Shown here piece after piece: positions 15,735 to 25,067 of a stretch of DNA of 64,000 bases. The stretch covers positions 1 to 64,000 of the forward strand of contig CACYPK010000010.1 in the NCBI GenBank assembly GCA_902776285.1, written 5' to 3'. Origin of the DNA: an uncultured Eubacteriales bacterium. GTDB taxonomy: Bacteria > Bacillota > Clostridia > Peptostreptococcales > Anaerovoracaceae. Position 1 is the stretch's first letter; every line of letters starts with the position of its first letter. The translations under genes and the position numbers were made by a program. A model generated the notes under the pieces. The model was given only the letters and a program-made list of their open reading frames with translations, was not told where the DNA came from and did not search any database.

Positions 15735-16469
15735 CTAATGATTTGAATTATAGAAATCTATTGCCTCTTCGATGTCTCCGTCGAAGAGTTTTTTTCCTCT
15801 CTCGAGCACTATGCCTCTCTTGCAGAAGTCCTTTGCCGTCTGCAGCGAATGTGTAACGAATAGGAACGTCACGTCCTCGTCGGACATTATCTCGGCGACC
15901 TTGTCCTTGCACTTCTGCTGGAAGTTCTTGTCTCCTACGCTCAGAGCTTCGTCCACGATCAGTATGTCAGGCTGCGCGTTTACGTTGATAGCGAATCCCA
16001 GTCTGGCTTTCATACCGCTTGAATACGACCTGAGCGGCTGGTCTATGTATACGCCTATGTCGGCGAATTCGATGATGTCATCCTCTACCGCGTCTATCTC
16101 CTCTTCAGACATTCCCATCAGGCTGCACTTGAAGCGGATGTTCTCCCTGCCGGTCGACTCCGCGTCAAAGCCGGCGCCCAGTTCGAGCAGAGCGCTCACC
16201 TTTCCGTCCACAAAGACCTCTCCCTCTGTAGGGAAGGCCACTCCCGTTACCATCTTGAGTATCGTTGACTTGCCCGCGCCGTTACGGCCGAAGAGCGCCA
16301 CGCTCTCTCCCCTGTGCACTTCAAAGGACAGACCGTTCACGGCCCTGTTTTCCTTGTACGGCACCTTCTTGCTGAACAGGCCTTTGAAACGCGCCTTGTC
16401 GCTCTTATACAGCTTGTACAGCTTGGTCACATTATCGAATTTTACGACGATATCATTCTCGTTGCTCAT
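15735..16469 (-). CDS. tagH: Polymer-export ABC transporter ATPase (TagH-like)
   Basis: A 244-residue ATPase that powers export of a lipid-linked polymer across the membrane together with the permease at 16482. Walker A is GRNGAGKST, the signature is SYSSGMKARL and Walker B is ILIVDEALSVGD, the TagH/Wzt/KpsT pattern. It lacks the long C-terminal extension of Bacillus subtilis TagH and the carbohydrate-binding tail of Wzt, so it is a minimal form. GGAG is seven bases before the ATG. It is the last gene of the long operon. Confidence 0.9.
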   Translation of the reverse strand: MSNENDIVVKFDNVTKLYKLYKSDKARFKGLFSKKVPYKENRAVNGLSFEVHRGESVALFGRNGAGKSTILKMVTGVAFPTEGEVFVDGKVSALLELGAGFDAESTGRENIRFKCSLMGMSEEEIDAVEDDIIEFADIGVYIDQPLRSYSSGMKARLGFAINVNAQPDILIVDEALSVGDKNFQQKCKDKVAEIMSDEDVTFLFVTHSLQTAKDFCKRGIVLERGKKLFDGDIEEAIDFYNSNH

Positions 16470-16481
16470 TTATGATCTCCG

Positions 16482-17288
16482 TTACAGTACGTCAGGTATC
16501 TCCTTGCGCAGCTTGCGGTATGCCCACAGCGCAAACAGCGTGAAGAGTATGAGTGTGGTGAAATAGCAGCAAAGTTCTATCTTATCTTCAAAGAACCACT
16601 TCTTATAAATGAAACACTTGCGGTATCCGCTGGATATCACGGTGACCGGATTGAATTTCAGCAGGAGCCTTACCCACGCGTGATTGATCTTGTCCACATC
16701 GTACAGTATGCCCGACATCCAGAAGATCGCCGTTGAGAACGCCGCGACCAGGTTCTGGAAGTCCTTGCTTATGGCTGACAGCAGTCCCGCCAGAAGCGAC
16801 CACACCGTAAAGAACAGGAACATCAGAAGCATGTAGAGCGGTATCTGCAGCATGTATACGTCCGGGAAATGTCCGAAAAGCGCGAATATCACTATCGTGA
16901 CTCCCAGCAGTATAATGTGGGTATACAGGTGCGATATGTTGAAGTAAGTCGGGATTATGGAAATAGGGAATTTCATCTTGGTTACGAGATGACTGTATTT
17001 CCTTATGCAGCCGGCTCCTCCGGTTATCAGTTCCTGCATGAAGAACCAAGGCAGCATTCCGGCGACCAGCCAAAGGAAGAACGGATATCCCGCTATCGGC
17101 TTGCCCGCTCTCAGTCCGACCGAGAACGCGAACCAGAATACGAACAGCGTCACCATAGGCTTAACGATGGCCCACGCCCATCCGAGGGCGGCGCCTCGGT
17201 AAGTCTTGATGAGGTCCGACTTGGCCAGCATGAATATCTGGTCCTTGTATGTGATATGTTCTCTGATGATTGTTCTGATAGTTTCCAT
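16482..17288 (-). CDS. tagG: Polymer-export ABC transporter permease (TagG-like)
   Basis: A 268-residue ABC-2 type permease with about six membrane segments. The N-terminal LIKTYRGAALGWAWAIVKP is the typical start of TagG/KpsM/RfbA permeases. It pairs with the ATPase 12 bases downstream to flip finished wall teichoic acid. Its ATG follows the TAA of tarJ directly (stop at 17289-17291), so translation is probably coupled. Confidence 0.9.
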   Translation of the reverse strand: METIRTIIREHITYKDQIFMLAKSDLIKTYRGAALGWAWAIVKPMVTLFVFWFAFSVGLRAGKPIAGYPFFLWLVAGMLPWFFMQELITGGAGCIRKYSHLVTKMKFPISIIPTYFNISHLYTHIILLGVTIVIFALFGHFPDVYMLQIPLYMLLMFLFFTVWSLLAGLLSAISKDFQNLVAAFSTAIFWMSGILYDVDKINHAWVRLLLKFNPVTVISSGYRKCFIYKKWFFEDKIELCCYFTTLILFTLFALWAYRKLRKEIPDVL

Positions 17289-18314
17289 TTACTTATTCCA
17301 CACCATGATGGTTTTTCCGCCTTTTTTGCGGATATCGGTATCAAAAGCCCTGGTCATGTCGCTGATAGTATGCACTTCTACGGTCTCACCGACGATGCGC
17401 GTCAGGTATTCAACAATCTCAGGATTTTCTCTGTACAGATCGAGGAGGTTTTTGAAGTCTTCGGCGCCGCTGCGGCTGCTTCCGAACATCGTGAGTCCCT
17501 TCTCAAGTATCATCCTCGTGTTTATAGGCACGTTTTCTTCGGATACACCCATCGTAGCAATGCAGCCCTCCGGTCTTATGTGATCGATGATCTGATTTAT
17601 GGACATCGATACGCCTGCGCGGCCGACACACTCAAAGCCGTGGTCTATGAGAAGATCCGCCGGTATGTCGTCTATGTGATAGCACTCATCCGCGAATATA
17701 AAGTCCTGCATCTTGTAGTTGTGCTTGCCGAATATGAGTACACGGCTCTCAGGAAGTCTCTTCTTCAGCAGAAGCGCTGTGATGAACGCGACGTTGCCGT
17801 CTCCCCATACTCCCAGAGTGTCCCTGCGTTCGTGTGACTTGGCGATGAATCTGTCTATCGTGTGATAGGATACGGAGACCAGTTCGGTAAAGGCTGCCAC
17901 AAAAAGATCTATGCCTTCAGGCAGCACTATTACGCGGTCGCGCCTCATCGACACAACGTCCTGCATGAAGCCGTCAAAGCCGCTCGCCCTGAACTTGCTG
18001 CTCCTTCTGTAATTCTCCGCGACGATGGAGTCTTCTTCAAACGGGGTGTTAGGCACCATGACTACCATCGTACCGGCCGCAAACTCCTTCTTAGGGTCGT
18101 ACAGCACCCTGCCTATGCCCTCATGTATAAGGGCCATCGGGAGCTTCTTTCTGAGGATCTCAGGCGGTCTGAGGCCCTGAAAGTATCTCTGGTCGGCATT
18201 GCAGATCGACAGATGCGTCGGACGGACAAGTATGTCTTCTCCGTTCACATCGATGTCGCAGAATTCCGCCTCTATTCTTCTTGGTTCTACAAGTCTGTAA
18301 ACGGTGTTTAGCAC
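17289..18314 (-). CDS. tarJ: Ribulose-5-phosphate reductase for CDP-ribitol synthesis (TarJ)
   Basis: A 341-residue medium-chain dehydrogenase. TarJ reduces ribulose 5-phosphate to ribitol 5-phosphate with NADPH; TarI then makes CDP-ribitol. HLSICNADQRYFQG near residue 35 carries the catalytic-zinc Cys of this subgroup, and a Rossmann segment (LGVWGDGNVAF) lies mid-protein. The start is GTG at 18314, overlapping the TAG of tarI by one base, with GGAGGAG inside the end of tarI. The pairing with tarI and the tag exporters supports a poly-ribitol-phosphate wall polymer. Confidence 0.88.
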   Translation of the reverse strand: MLNTVYRLVEPRRIEAEFCDIDVNGEDILVRPTHLSICNADQRYFQGLRPPEILRKKLPMALIHEGIGRVLYDPKKEFAAGTMVVMVPNTPFEEDSIVAENYRRSSKFRASGFDGFMQDVVSMRRDRVIVLPEGIDLFVAAFTELVSVSYHTIDRFIAKSHERRDTLGVWGDGNVAFITALLLKKRLPESRVLIFGKHNYKMQDFIFADECYHIDDIPADLLIDHGFECVGRAGVSMSINQIIDHIRPEGCIATMGVSEENVPINTRMILEKGLTMFGSSRSGAEDFKNLLDLYRENPEIVEYLTRIVGETVEVHTISDMTRAFDTDIRKKGGKTIMVWNK

Positions 18315-19018
18315 TACTCTTCTCCTCCAAGCAGCGTCTCCGCCAGCCTCAGGTCATACTGATATGTCACTTTGATATTGAAAGTCTCTCCCTTTACGAG
18401 AGTGACGTCCTTGCCGTTCACGACAAACACCTTGCAGGCGTCAGTGAGTATCGCCTTGTCCTCTTCGCTCATGCTTTCGTAGAGTTCCTTGAACATCTTC
18501 GCCTTGAAGCTCTGAGGCGTCTGACCCTGATAATAATGCGCCCTGTTAGGAATGCAGCTGATGATGCTTCCGTTCACGCTCTCAACGATGGTATCCGCCG
18601 CCGGCACTACCGTGTCGCAGGCGATCCCGTTGACCGCAGCGTCGATGTTTTCATCTATTATCCTCTGAGTCACGAACGGACGGACCGCGTCATGTGTGAC
18701 GACTACGGTCTCGTCATCGAGCCCGTATTCCTTCTCGACGTGAAGGATGGAGTTCAAGATGGTACCGTTGCGGGTGCTTCCGCCGACTATGATGTCGACG
18801 TCGGCGTCCGGCAGATACTTTTTGATCATGTCTTTTGTATATGCCATCCACTGATCCGGACAGGTCACGATCACTTTCTCGAATCTCTCGTTGATGATCA
18901 TTTTCTCTATGGTATGGATCAGTATCGGCTTTTTTCCGATATGCAGGAATTGCTTTGGCTTGTCAACATTGCCCATGCGGCTTCCCGTACCGCCTCCAAG
19001 AATGACTCCGTATACCAT
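18314..19018 (-). CDS. tarI: Ribitol-5-phosphate cytidylyltransferase (TarI)
   Basis: A 234-residue IspD/TarI-type cytidylyltransferase. GVILGGGTGSRMGNVDKPKQ is the CTP loop, and VTHDAVRPFVT and YYQGQTPQSF are shared family motifs. IspD itself is an alternative on sequence alone, but adjacency to tarJ and a TarL-like polymerase makes TarI the better call. GGGAGG lies five bases before the ATG. The product is CDP-ribitol in the cytoplasm. Confidence 0.88.
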   Translation of the reverse strand: MVYGVILGGGTGSRMGNVDKPKQFLHIGKKPILIHTIEKMIINERFEKVIVTCPDQWMAYTKDMIKKYLPDADVDIIVGGSTRNGTILNSILHVEKEYGLDDETVVVTHDAVRPFVTQRIIDENIDAAVNGIACDTVVPAADTIVESVNGSIISCIPNRAHYYQGQTPQSFKAKMFKELYESMSEEDKAILTDACKVFVVNGKDVTLVKGETFNIKVTYQYDLRLAETLLGGEE

Positions 19019-19031
19019 GTTTCCTCCCGAA

Positions 19032-21623
19032 CTATTTATTTAGATACTCTGTTATAGCTTCTGCGACCCGCCTGCTGCTGTTTCCGTCGCACGCGGACAT
19101 ATATTTTTCCCTGAATGCAGTCAGTCTGCCGTCAGTCTCAAAGCTGCCCTTGCTGAGATACTCAATGAATCCATCAGTGGTCTTGAATATCTCTCCCGGC
19201 AGATCCTTATCGTAATCGAGATAGAAGTCGCGGTCATACTCATCATAGTCGTAGCAGAAGAACGCCATCGGCTTGTTGAGGAGTGAATACTCAAATATGA
19301 CCGAAGAATAATCCGTTATCAGAAGATCCGCCGCTATCATGGCGTCGTTGGTGGAGATGTCTCTCACCAGCTTGATTTTATCATAATTCCACTTGCCTTC
19401 ATATGGCGGCATCAGAGGATGCGGGCACAGCAGCATGATCTGATCGTCGTTAAGAGCCTTGTCTATCCTGCCGTAATCCACGAGGGGCAGATAGACTCTC
19501 TTGATGCCCTTGCCCCTGAATGACGGCGCGTACACTATGATCTGCTTGCCCTCGAGTTCAGGCATCTTTTCGAATACGGCCCTTCTTGTCTTCTCCAGGT
19601 AATCCTCATCGAAGAACTTATCGCTCCTCGGAACGCCCAGCGCCCTGACATTGTCCTTGCTTATGCGGAAGGCCTTAGCGTAGATCTCGCGTATGTCTTC
19701 GGAGCTTACGGTGACAAGGTCGTAATCCTTGTGGTACATCGCGTCCATCCCCGGATACATGCCCGTGCCTTCCACACCGAACTTCTTGAAAGCTCCGGCG
19801 GCGTGCCAGATCTGCACATAGTACTGTCCTTCCCTTTTCTTGGTATCTCTCCAGATGGACAGATAGTCATCCGTGACGACAACCTTGCTTGAGAAGATCG
19901 TCTTTGCGGCTTCAAGAGCCTTTGCCGGATCTTTCTGAATGGTCTTGCTGCAGTATGTCACCTTAGGCGCGTCGGTCTGTTCCCAGACTCTGGCCAGATT
20001 GTCGGCAGGCTCTCCTTCGGATCTTACCGAAACAAACGCTATCCTGTCCCTGATCCTGCCGTCGTTGATCGCGTGTGTCATCTTAGCGGCGGCGAGCCTC
20101 TTTGCAGGCCACCCGGATTCACGTCTGGCGGTCAGTTCGGCGTCCAGCCTTGCCTCAGACATAAGCCTTGTCCTCTTGCTGTCAGCGTAGAAGGACAGTT
20201 TGTTTTTACGCAGTTTGATGATATATCCGCTCTTGACGCAGTAGTTGTGGCGCCGGCCCCTGTCGATGCCGATGTAGTCTTCGAATGTCGGGCGGAACTC
20301 CATATCCTCGCCCTCCAGGTTGAGCATGAAGCTCAGCACTCTCCCAACCTTGACCGGGATCGTCACAGTGAAGATCTCTCCGTCAACGATATTCTCGCCT
20401 ATAAGGCCCTTGAGATCCGCGTATTCGCTCGGCTCTACTACCGGGTCATATCTGTGTCCCTCTTCATCGAGTATGAAGAAGGTGTTTGGTCTTTTTGTGG
20501 TATTGGTTGCTATCAGTCCCTCCATGAACATCATGCCGTCGTTGATGTCCAGGGCCTTTATGAAGAGCATGGTCCTCGCCCTGAGGCTGAGCATCTGATG
20601 CCCCTCGTAGTAGTATCTGAAATCATTCCTGACAGATTCCTTTATAACGTCTTTGCCGTATTTCAGATCTGACAGGTAGAGCTTCTTGAACTGATTCAGT
20701 CCGTCCGCGCTTATGATGACCTCCGTGTCCATGTTCTTCATGGTCTCTTTTATCAGATCCATGTACGCGGCTTTTTCTTCAGCGTCCAGTACAATCACTA
20801 CGTCTTCAGCGTAGAATCTCCAGCGCATGTCGTAGAGTATCACGTACTGTATGAAAGGCATGACCTTTCCGTGCGCCTCGATGGACTTTTTCTCGAGTCC
20901 CAGATAGTACTCCTTCGGAACGTTCAGATACCAGGATTTCCTCTTCGGAGCGGATGACGATCCGCTTGTCGGACTGGCGTTCCTTCTGTAGTAAAACGCG
21001 GTATCGCTGAGTATGCCCAGCACCGGTTTCTTAAGCAGTATGGTATTGACGAACTCCGAGTCCTCGCCCGAAGCCAGGCGCGTGTTGAAGATTTCGCCCT
21101 TGACGGCAGAACTTCTGAACACCGTATTGCCTATGGTGGAGCAGATCATCTTAGGCTCTTCGTTCAGGTCCGCGATCCTGTTGCCCTTTTCAAATTTGTA
21201 GTCGAGCGGATGGATCTCCCCCGTGAAATCGCCCAGGTATTTCATCCTGCAGCTGCAGACATCGAAGCTCTCATTGCCCTTTTCGAAGAAATCGAATATC
21301 TTCTCAAAGGCATCCGCGTCCCAGATGTCGTCGCCGTCAAGGAACACGGTGTACTTTCCTTCTATGTGTTTGATCCCCTCGTTTCTGGCGCTCGAAACAC
21401 CGCCGTTTTCCTTTTCAATGTAAACGACGTTGTCCGGATACTTTTGAGCGAAAGCCCTGCAGATGTCGCCGCTGCTGTCCCTACTTCCGTCATTGACCAG
21501 AATGGACTGGATGCTGTCTTCGAAGCCCAGCGTCTGTCCGGCGATGCAATCCAGGGTCTGCTCAAGGTAGTTCTCTGCGTTGTATACGGGTGTTATTACT
21601 GAGATCTTGAAATCTTTACTCAT
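19032..21623 (-). CDS. Bifunctional GT2 / polyol-phosphate transferase (TarL/TagF-like)
   Basis: An 863-residue fusion. The N-terminal GT2 (about 1-230) has SVITPVYNAENYLEQTLD, VNDGSRDSS and FLDGDDIWD. A linker with a beta-rich part (about 340-470) follows. The C-terminal CDP-glycerol/ribitol transferase (about 510-863) has WHAAGAFKKFGVEGTG, CPHPLMPPYEG and TDYSSVIFEYSLLNKP. It probably builds a polymer of alternating sugar and ribitol phosphate, the CDP-ribitol coming from TarI/TarJ just downstream. Family members of this length occur in many Gram-positives. The plus-strand gene at 14262 looks like a shorter relative without the second domain. Confidence 0.85.
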   Translation of the reverse strand: MSKDFKISVITPVYNAENYLEQTLDCIAGQTLGFEDSIQSILVNDGSRDSSGDICRAFAQKYPDNVVYIEKENGGVSSARNEGIKHIEGKYTVFLDGDDIWDADAFEKIFDFFEKGNESFDVCSCRMKYLGDFTGEIHPLDYKFEKGNRIADLNEEPKMICSTIGNTVFRSSAVKGEIFNTRLASGEDSEFVNTILLKKPVLGILSDTAFYYRRNASPTSGSSSAPKRKSWYLNVPKEYYLGLEKKSIEAHGKVMPFIQYVILYDMRWRFYAEDVVIVLDAEEKAAYMDLIKETMKNMDTEVIISADGLNQFKKLYLSDLKYGKDVIKESVRNDFRYYYEGHQMLSLRARTMLFIKALDINDGMMFMEGLIATNTTKRPNTFFILDEEGHRYDPVVEPSEYADLKGLIGENIVDGEIFTVTIPVKVGRVLSFMLNLEGEDMEFRPTFEDYIGIDRGRRHNYCVKSGYIIKLRKNKLSFYADSKRTRLMSEARLDAELTARRESGWPAKRLAAAKMTHAINDGRIRDRIAFVSVRSEGEPADNLARVWEQTDAPKVTYCSKTIQKDPAKALEAAKTIFSSKVVVTDDYLSIWRDTKKREGQYYVQIWHAAGAFKKFGVEGTGMYPGMDAMYHKDYDLVTVSSEDIREIYAKAFRISKDNVRALGVPRSDKFFDEDYLEKTRRAVFEKMPELEGKQIIVYAPSFRGKGIKRVYLPLVDYGRIDKALNDDQIMLLCPHPLMPPYEGKWNYDKIKLVRDISTNDAMIAADLLITDYSSVIFEYSLLNKPMAFFCYDYDEYDRDFYLDYDKDLPGEIFKTTDGFIEYLSKGSFETDGRLTAFREKYMSACDGNSSRRVAEAITEYLNK

Positions 21624-21635
21624 TTTGGTACTGCT

Positions 21636-22547
21636 CTATTTCAGTATGCTTTTTACGGTTTTCTTAAGTTTTTTCCTGAATCCGACCTTTGGCTCGAATG
21701 TCGGTATGCTGCCCATGGCGAATCTGTTTCTGCTCCGGTCTGCCGATATTTCCATCAGATATTCAAGTTTTTCGTCTGAAGTCTTTCGGGCGCTCAGTTC
21801 CGAATCCATGGTGCTGAATGGTATCGTGCTTTCGTCCTCGCCGAACAGAGCGCGCTCCTTGCCCTTGAACTTTCTGTGATAGGTGGTCTGAACTTCAGTC
21901 CATTTGTGGACGCACGGCTCAGCCCAGTAAATGTTCTCCCCTATCTGTTTTGCTGGATTGCCGGCATAGCTTGCATTTGATGGTATCTTTTTCCCGGTAA
22001 GGACGGCTCCTCCTCCGAGTATGCTGCCCGAATGGATCATGCTTCCCTTAAGTATGAGCGCGTTCTGCCCTATCCACACATGGTCGCCTATGAAGACGCT
22101 CTCCGAAGGGTTCATTCTTCTATTCGTTTCCGCTGAATAGACCAGGTGCGGGTCTGCAGTACGTATCCACACACCGAACGCCATCAGCACTTCGTCACCA
22201 ATGAATACCGTTCTTTCTTCGGAGCAGATGATACGTACCTGGTCGTTGCTCGTCTCTTGCTTGTTATAATATCCGTCCCTTCCTAGATAGCAGGCGCAGT
22301 TGTTGTTCACAGTCAGGTCGACTTTATAAACATGCCTGTTTTCTGAGAAGTATATGACGCTGTTGTCAGCATCGAAAACCACCCGACAGTTCTCCATCGC
22401 TACGTTCTTTTCGCAATAAAGGATATTGTTTTTGCCGTTGATGATGATCTCGCTGTCCTTCATGGAGAATGACTCAGGGTCGCTCAGAATGATCTTGTTG
22501 TCAACGCATTTCGCTATGTCTTCTTTCGATCTGATTATCTGACTCAT
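21636..22547 (-). CDS. Left-handed beta-helix acyltransferase
   Basis: A 303-residue protein with hexapeptide repeats. The segment EVLMAFGVWIRTADPHLVYS and then VFIGDHVWIGQNALILKGS, GSILGGGAVLTG and NASYAGNPAKQIGE is the usual catalytic end of serine acetyltransferase/maltose-acetyltransferase-like enzymes. An N-terminal repeat region and a C-terminal tail of about 90 residues are unusual additions. It overlaps the next upstream gene by four bases (ATGA). It likely O- or N-acetylates a sugar residue of the polymer. Confidence 0.75.
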   Translation of the reverse strand: MSQIIRSKEDIAKCVDNKIILSDPESFSMKDSEIIINGKNNILYCEKNVAMENCRVVFDADNSVIYFSENRHVYKVDLTVNNNCACYLGRDGYYNKQETSNDQVRIICSEERTVFIGDEVLMAFGVWIRTADPHLVYSAETNRRMNPSESVFIGDHVWIGQNALILKGSMIHSGSILGGGAVLTGKKIPSNASYAGNPAKQIGENIYWAEPCVHKWTEVQTTYHRKFKGKERALFGEDESTIPFSTMDSELSARKTSDEKLEYLMEISADRSRNRFAMGSIPTFEPKVGFRKKLKKTVKSILK

Positions 22548-23629
22548 GCCGCAGGCCTTATCTCTTTCTTGCTGAACTTGCTGTTTATCGCCTTTATGAT
22601 GCTGTCCGTCGCTTTCTCAAACAGAAGCGCTATGAGCATCGTAGTCGCGAAAACGACTATCAGGCTGATGTACTTGTGGCTGTCTATACAGCCGAAGTGC
22701 GCCAGCAGTGTCATCGGAATCCTCTGTAATATGTATATGCTGAATATGTGCTTGCCGAACCATTCAAGAAGCGGGTTACATATGCTGACCTTCATGGTGA
22801 CCATGATCAGCAGGACCGTGAACATTATGGCCCATACAGTGTAGCCTTCTATGCCGTAGCTCCACCTCTTGAAAAACGATACGACGTATACCCCCAGGAC
22901 CGCGGTCAGCGTCAGCAGATAGGTCAGGTCGTTCTTCATCACGACCTTTTCTATCCTGTCTCTGAATTCCGACCAGAACGCTCCGAACGGAAGGATTATG
23001 ACGGTATTGTACGTGTAGCCCGGGCGTCCGGCCTTCATCAGCACGAACACGAAGGCGATGGTCAATACGAACATCAGTATCAGTCCCGCGAGCCTGCCCC
23101 GTTTTGAGGATATGACGCTGCCCAGTCTGAACGCAGCATACATCAGGATGTACTCGACCAGCATCGCGAAGATGTACCAGTTTGAGTTGCCGACGGTCCC
23201 CCAGCCCGGCAGTGAGAGCAGGAGAGTCTTAAGAGGGAATACCGTTCCCAGCGCGGCGTTCATCACCCAGAAGATCAGGACCGCGACGTCGAATCTCAGC
23301 ATCAGCTGCCAGAACTTGACCGGGAGCTTGCTTACATATCCGCCCTCCGTCCTGCGTATGGCTTCCATCATGCCGTAGCCCGAATAGAACCAGAACGTTG
23401 CCACCACCAGCTGGTTCAGATGGTCGCGCAAAGCAAGATAAGGCTCGTCGAAAACGCCTCCGAAAGGGGCGTACTGCGCGTAGTGGCTGAACACGACAAG
23501 TATCACGAATATGCCGTTGATAGCGGTGGTGTTTCTCTTGTTCAGATAGTCGCCGTTGAATTCTCCGGCGCCGCAGAAACTGAGCCCGTTGAATATTATT
23601 AATAACAGTATGATCAGAAAAAATGCCAT
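22544..23629 (-). CDS. Membrane acyltransferase (acyltransferase-3, OafA-like)
   Basis: A 361-residue integral membrane protein with about ten hydrophobic segments. NGIFVILVVFSHYAQYAPFGG early on contains the H that family 3 acyltransferases use, and SNWYIFAMLVEYILMY is a typical later segment. These enzymes transfer acetyl or other acyl groups to exopolysaccharide outside or across the membrane. It is coupled by a four-base overlap to the beta-helix acyltransferase, so the two may act on the same polymer at different stages. Confidence 0.78.
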   Translation of the reverse strand: MAFFLIILLLIIFNGLSFCGAGEFNGDYLNKRNTTAINGIFVILVVFSHYAQYAPFGGVFDEPYLALRDHLNQLVVATFWFYSGYGMMEAIRRTEGGYVSKLPVKFWQLMLRFDVAVLIFWVMNAALGTVFPLKTLLLSLPGWGTVGNSNWYIFAMLVEYILMYAAFRLGSVISSKRGRLAGLILMFVLTIAFVFVLMKAGRPGYTYNTVIILPFGAFWSEFRDRIEKVVMKNDLTYLLTLTAVLGVYVVSFFKRWSYGIEGYTVWAIMFTVLLIMVTMKVSICNPLLEWFGKHIFSIYILQRIPMTLLAHFGCIDSHKYISLIVVFATTMLIALLFEKATDSIIKAINSKFSKKEIRPAA

Positions 23630-23653
23630 TTTTTATTTGAACCTCTCAGGTCA

Positions 23654-25039
23654 TCAGACCGGATTATTGCTGTCCCTGTATATCACACGCGGCTTCTCCT
23701 TGTGCTTTTCTTCACGCTCCGCGTTCGGTCTCGGATCGATCATAATCGCCAGTATGAGATAGAAGAAAAACGGCGCGTATCGCTCGCATGGCAGTGTCGC
23801 GATGTCTATGAGTGAATTCACAAAAAACATCTCCGTAAAGATGATCGGGAACAGCAGCGCGTCCCTTTTGAACCTTCGCGAGAACAGATATAAGAACCCT
23901 ATCATGCACGCGAACAGTTCCAGCGCGGTAAATATCAGCGACACCGGCACTCCGCATCTGTATCCGTATTCGAGGAAGTTGTTGTGACAGTGAGCTGCCT
24001 GTGATACCGGCAGCGAATCCCAGTCTATCGCGTCCACGTCGTTCCCGGTCAGGTTGAGCATCCCGGCATATATCTTCCACATGCTCAGCCTGCCTGAAGT
24101 AAACTCATCCGCGTCCTTCCCTTCTGTGGAGAACCTCTGTGAGATAGCTTTCGGATTTGTCTCTTCCGGCGTGTTTTCAGCAGACGCGCTCCTGAATATG
24201 AAAACAGCGCACACCGTACACATCAGCAGAAGCACTAATATAAGCACCGACTTTCCCCTGTTGCTCAGCCGTTTTACCGTTTTCTGCTTTAGCGCGAATA
24301 TCACGACACTTGCGATCGCGAACATGGCTATGACTATTGATGCCCGCGATTTTCCCAGCAGGATCACGATCAGTCCCATTGCCGACATGAGCAGGAACAG
24401 AGGTATCTTTTTCCTTTCTTTTCGATTCCTGTACAGAAGGTACAGGGAGCAGCACAGCACTGTCAGCCCTATCATGCTGAACAGGTTGGCGTTCCACGTG
24501 GTACCGCGGTAACGCTTGTCAAAAAAGTCCGGTATATACGTGCCTGCGCCCTTCAGAAATATGATCAGCGAATAGGTGAAACCCACTGTCAGATTGGCTC
24601 CGGCAATTATGTCGAAGAGCGTCTCGTAGTCTTTACGGCCGTTCCAGACAAGGTAAAAAGCGGGATAGACCGTCAGCAGCATCACCCCGAAAATGAGGTA
24701 TCCGTCCCCTATCGGGTGAAGGATCCTGATAAAGATCAGTCCTGCCCCTCCAAGGATCGTAAGCAGCGCGACCCACTTGTTCCAGGCAACCGGCTTCAGC
24801 TCACCGTCCATGCTGAAAACAGTTGCAGTCAGCAGAAGCACGGACATGAAGATCTCCCTCTGATTGTTCGTGAAAAGAACGCCCCTGTAAAAAACGTTTG
24901 AAAACAGAAGGATGAAATAAAGCGACAGAACGAGGAAAACCGTCCACAGGACAGTTCTCCTTGTTTTCTTCCGGATATACCTGATCTTCCGGTCATATAT
25001 GAAGTTCAAACAAGCAATGTATGCTTTCTGCAAAACCAC
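23654..25039 (-). CDS. O-antigen ligase/polymerase-type membrane protein (Wzy-like)
   Basis: A 461-residue protein with about eleven membrane segments. The large outer loop contains HCHNNFLEYGYRCG, matching the HNxxLE signature of the Wzy_C/O-antigen ligase family. It should join lipid-linked repeat units or ligate polymer outside the membrane. The start is GTG at 25039 with GGGAG six bases upstream. It lies next to the Wzz-like gene (gap 28 bases), consistent with a polymerase and chain-length regulator pair. Confidence 0.78.
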   Translation of the reverse strand: MVLQKAYIACLNFIYDRKIRYIRKKTRRTVLWTVFLVLSLYFILLFSNVFYRGVLFTNNQREIFMSVLLLTATVFSMDGELKPVAWNKWVALLTILGGAGLIFIRILHPIGDGYLIFGVMLLTVYPAFYLVWNGRKDYETLFDIIAGANLTVGFTYSLIIFLKGAGTYIPDFFDKRYRGTTWNANLFSMIGLTVLCCSLYLLYRNRKERKKIPLFLLMSAMGLIVILLGKSRASIVIAMFAIASVVIFALKQKTVKRLSNRGKSVLILVLLLMCTVCAVFIFRSASAENTPEETNPKAISQRFSTEGKDADEFTSGRLSMWKIYAGMLNLTGNDVDAIDWDSLPVSQAAHCHNNFLEYGYRCGVPVSLIFTALELFACMIGFLYLFSRRFKRDALLFPIIFTEMFFVNSLIDIATLPCERYAPFFFYLILAIMIDPRPNAEREEKHKEKPRVIYRDSNNPV

Positions 25040-25067
25040 ATCAAACTCCCGTTTTCAGGACCGCTTT

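Noticed and set aside
18314..19018. IspD of isoprenoid synthesis
   Set aside because: The fold is shared, but the overlap with tarJ and the teichoic context make TarI the better call.
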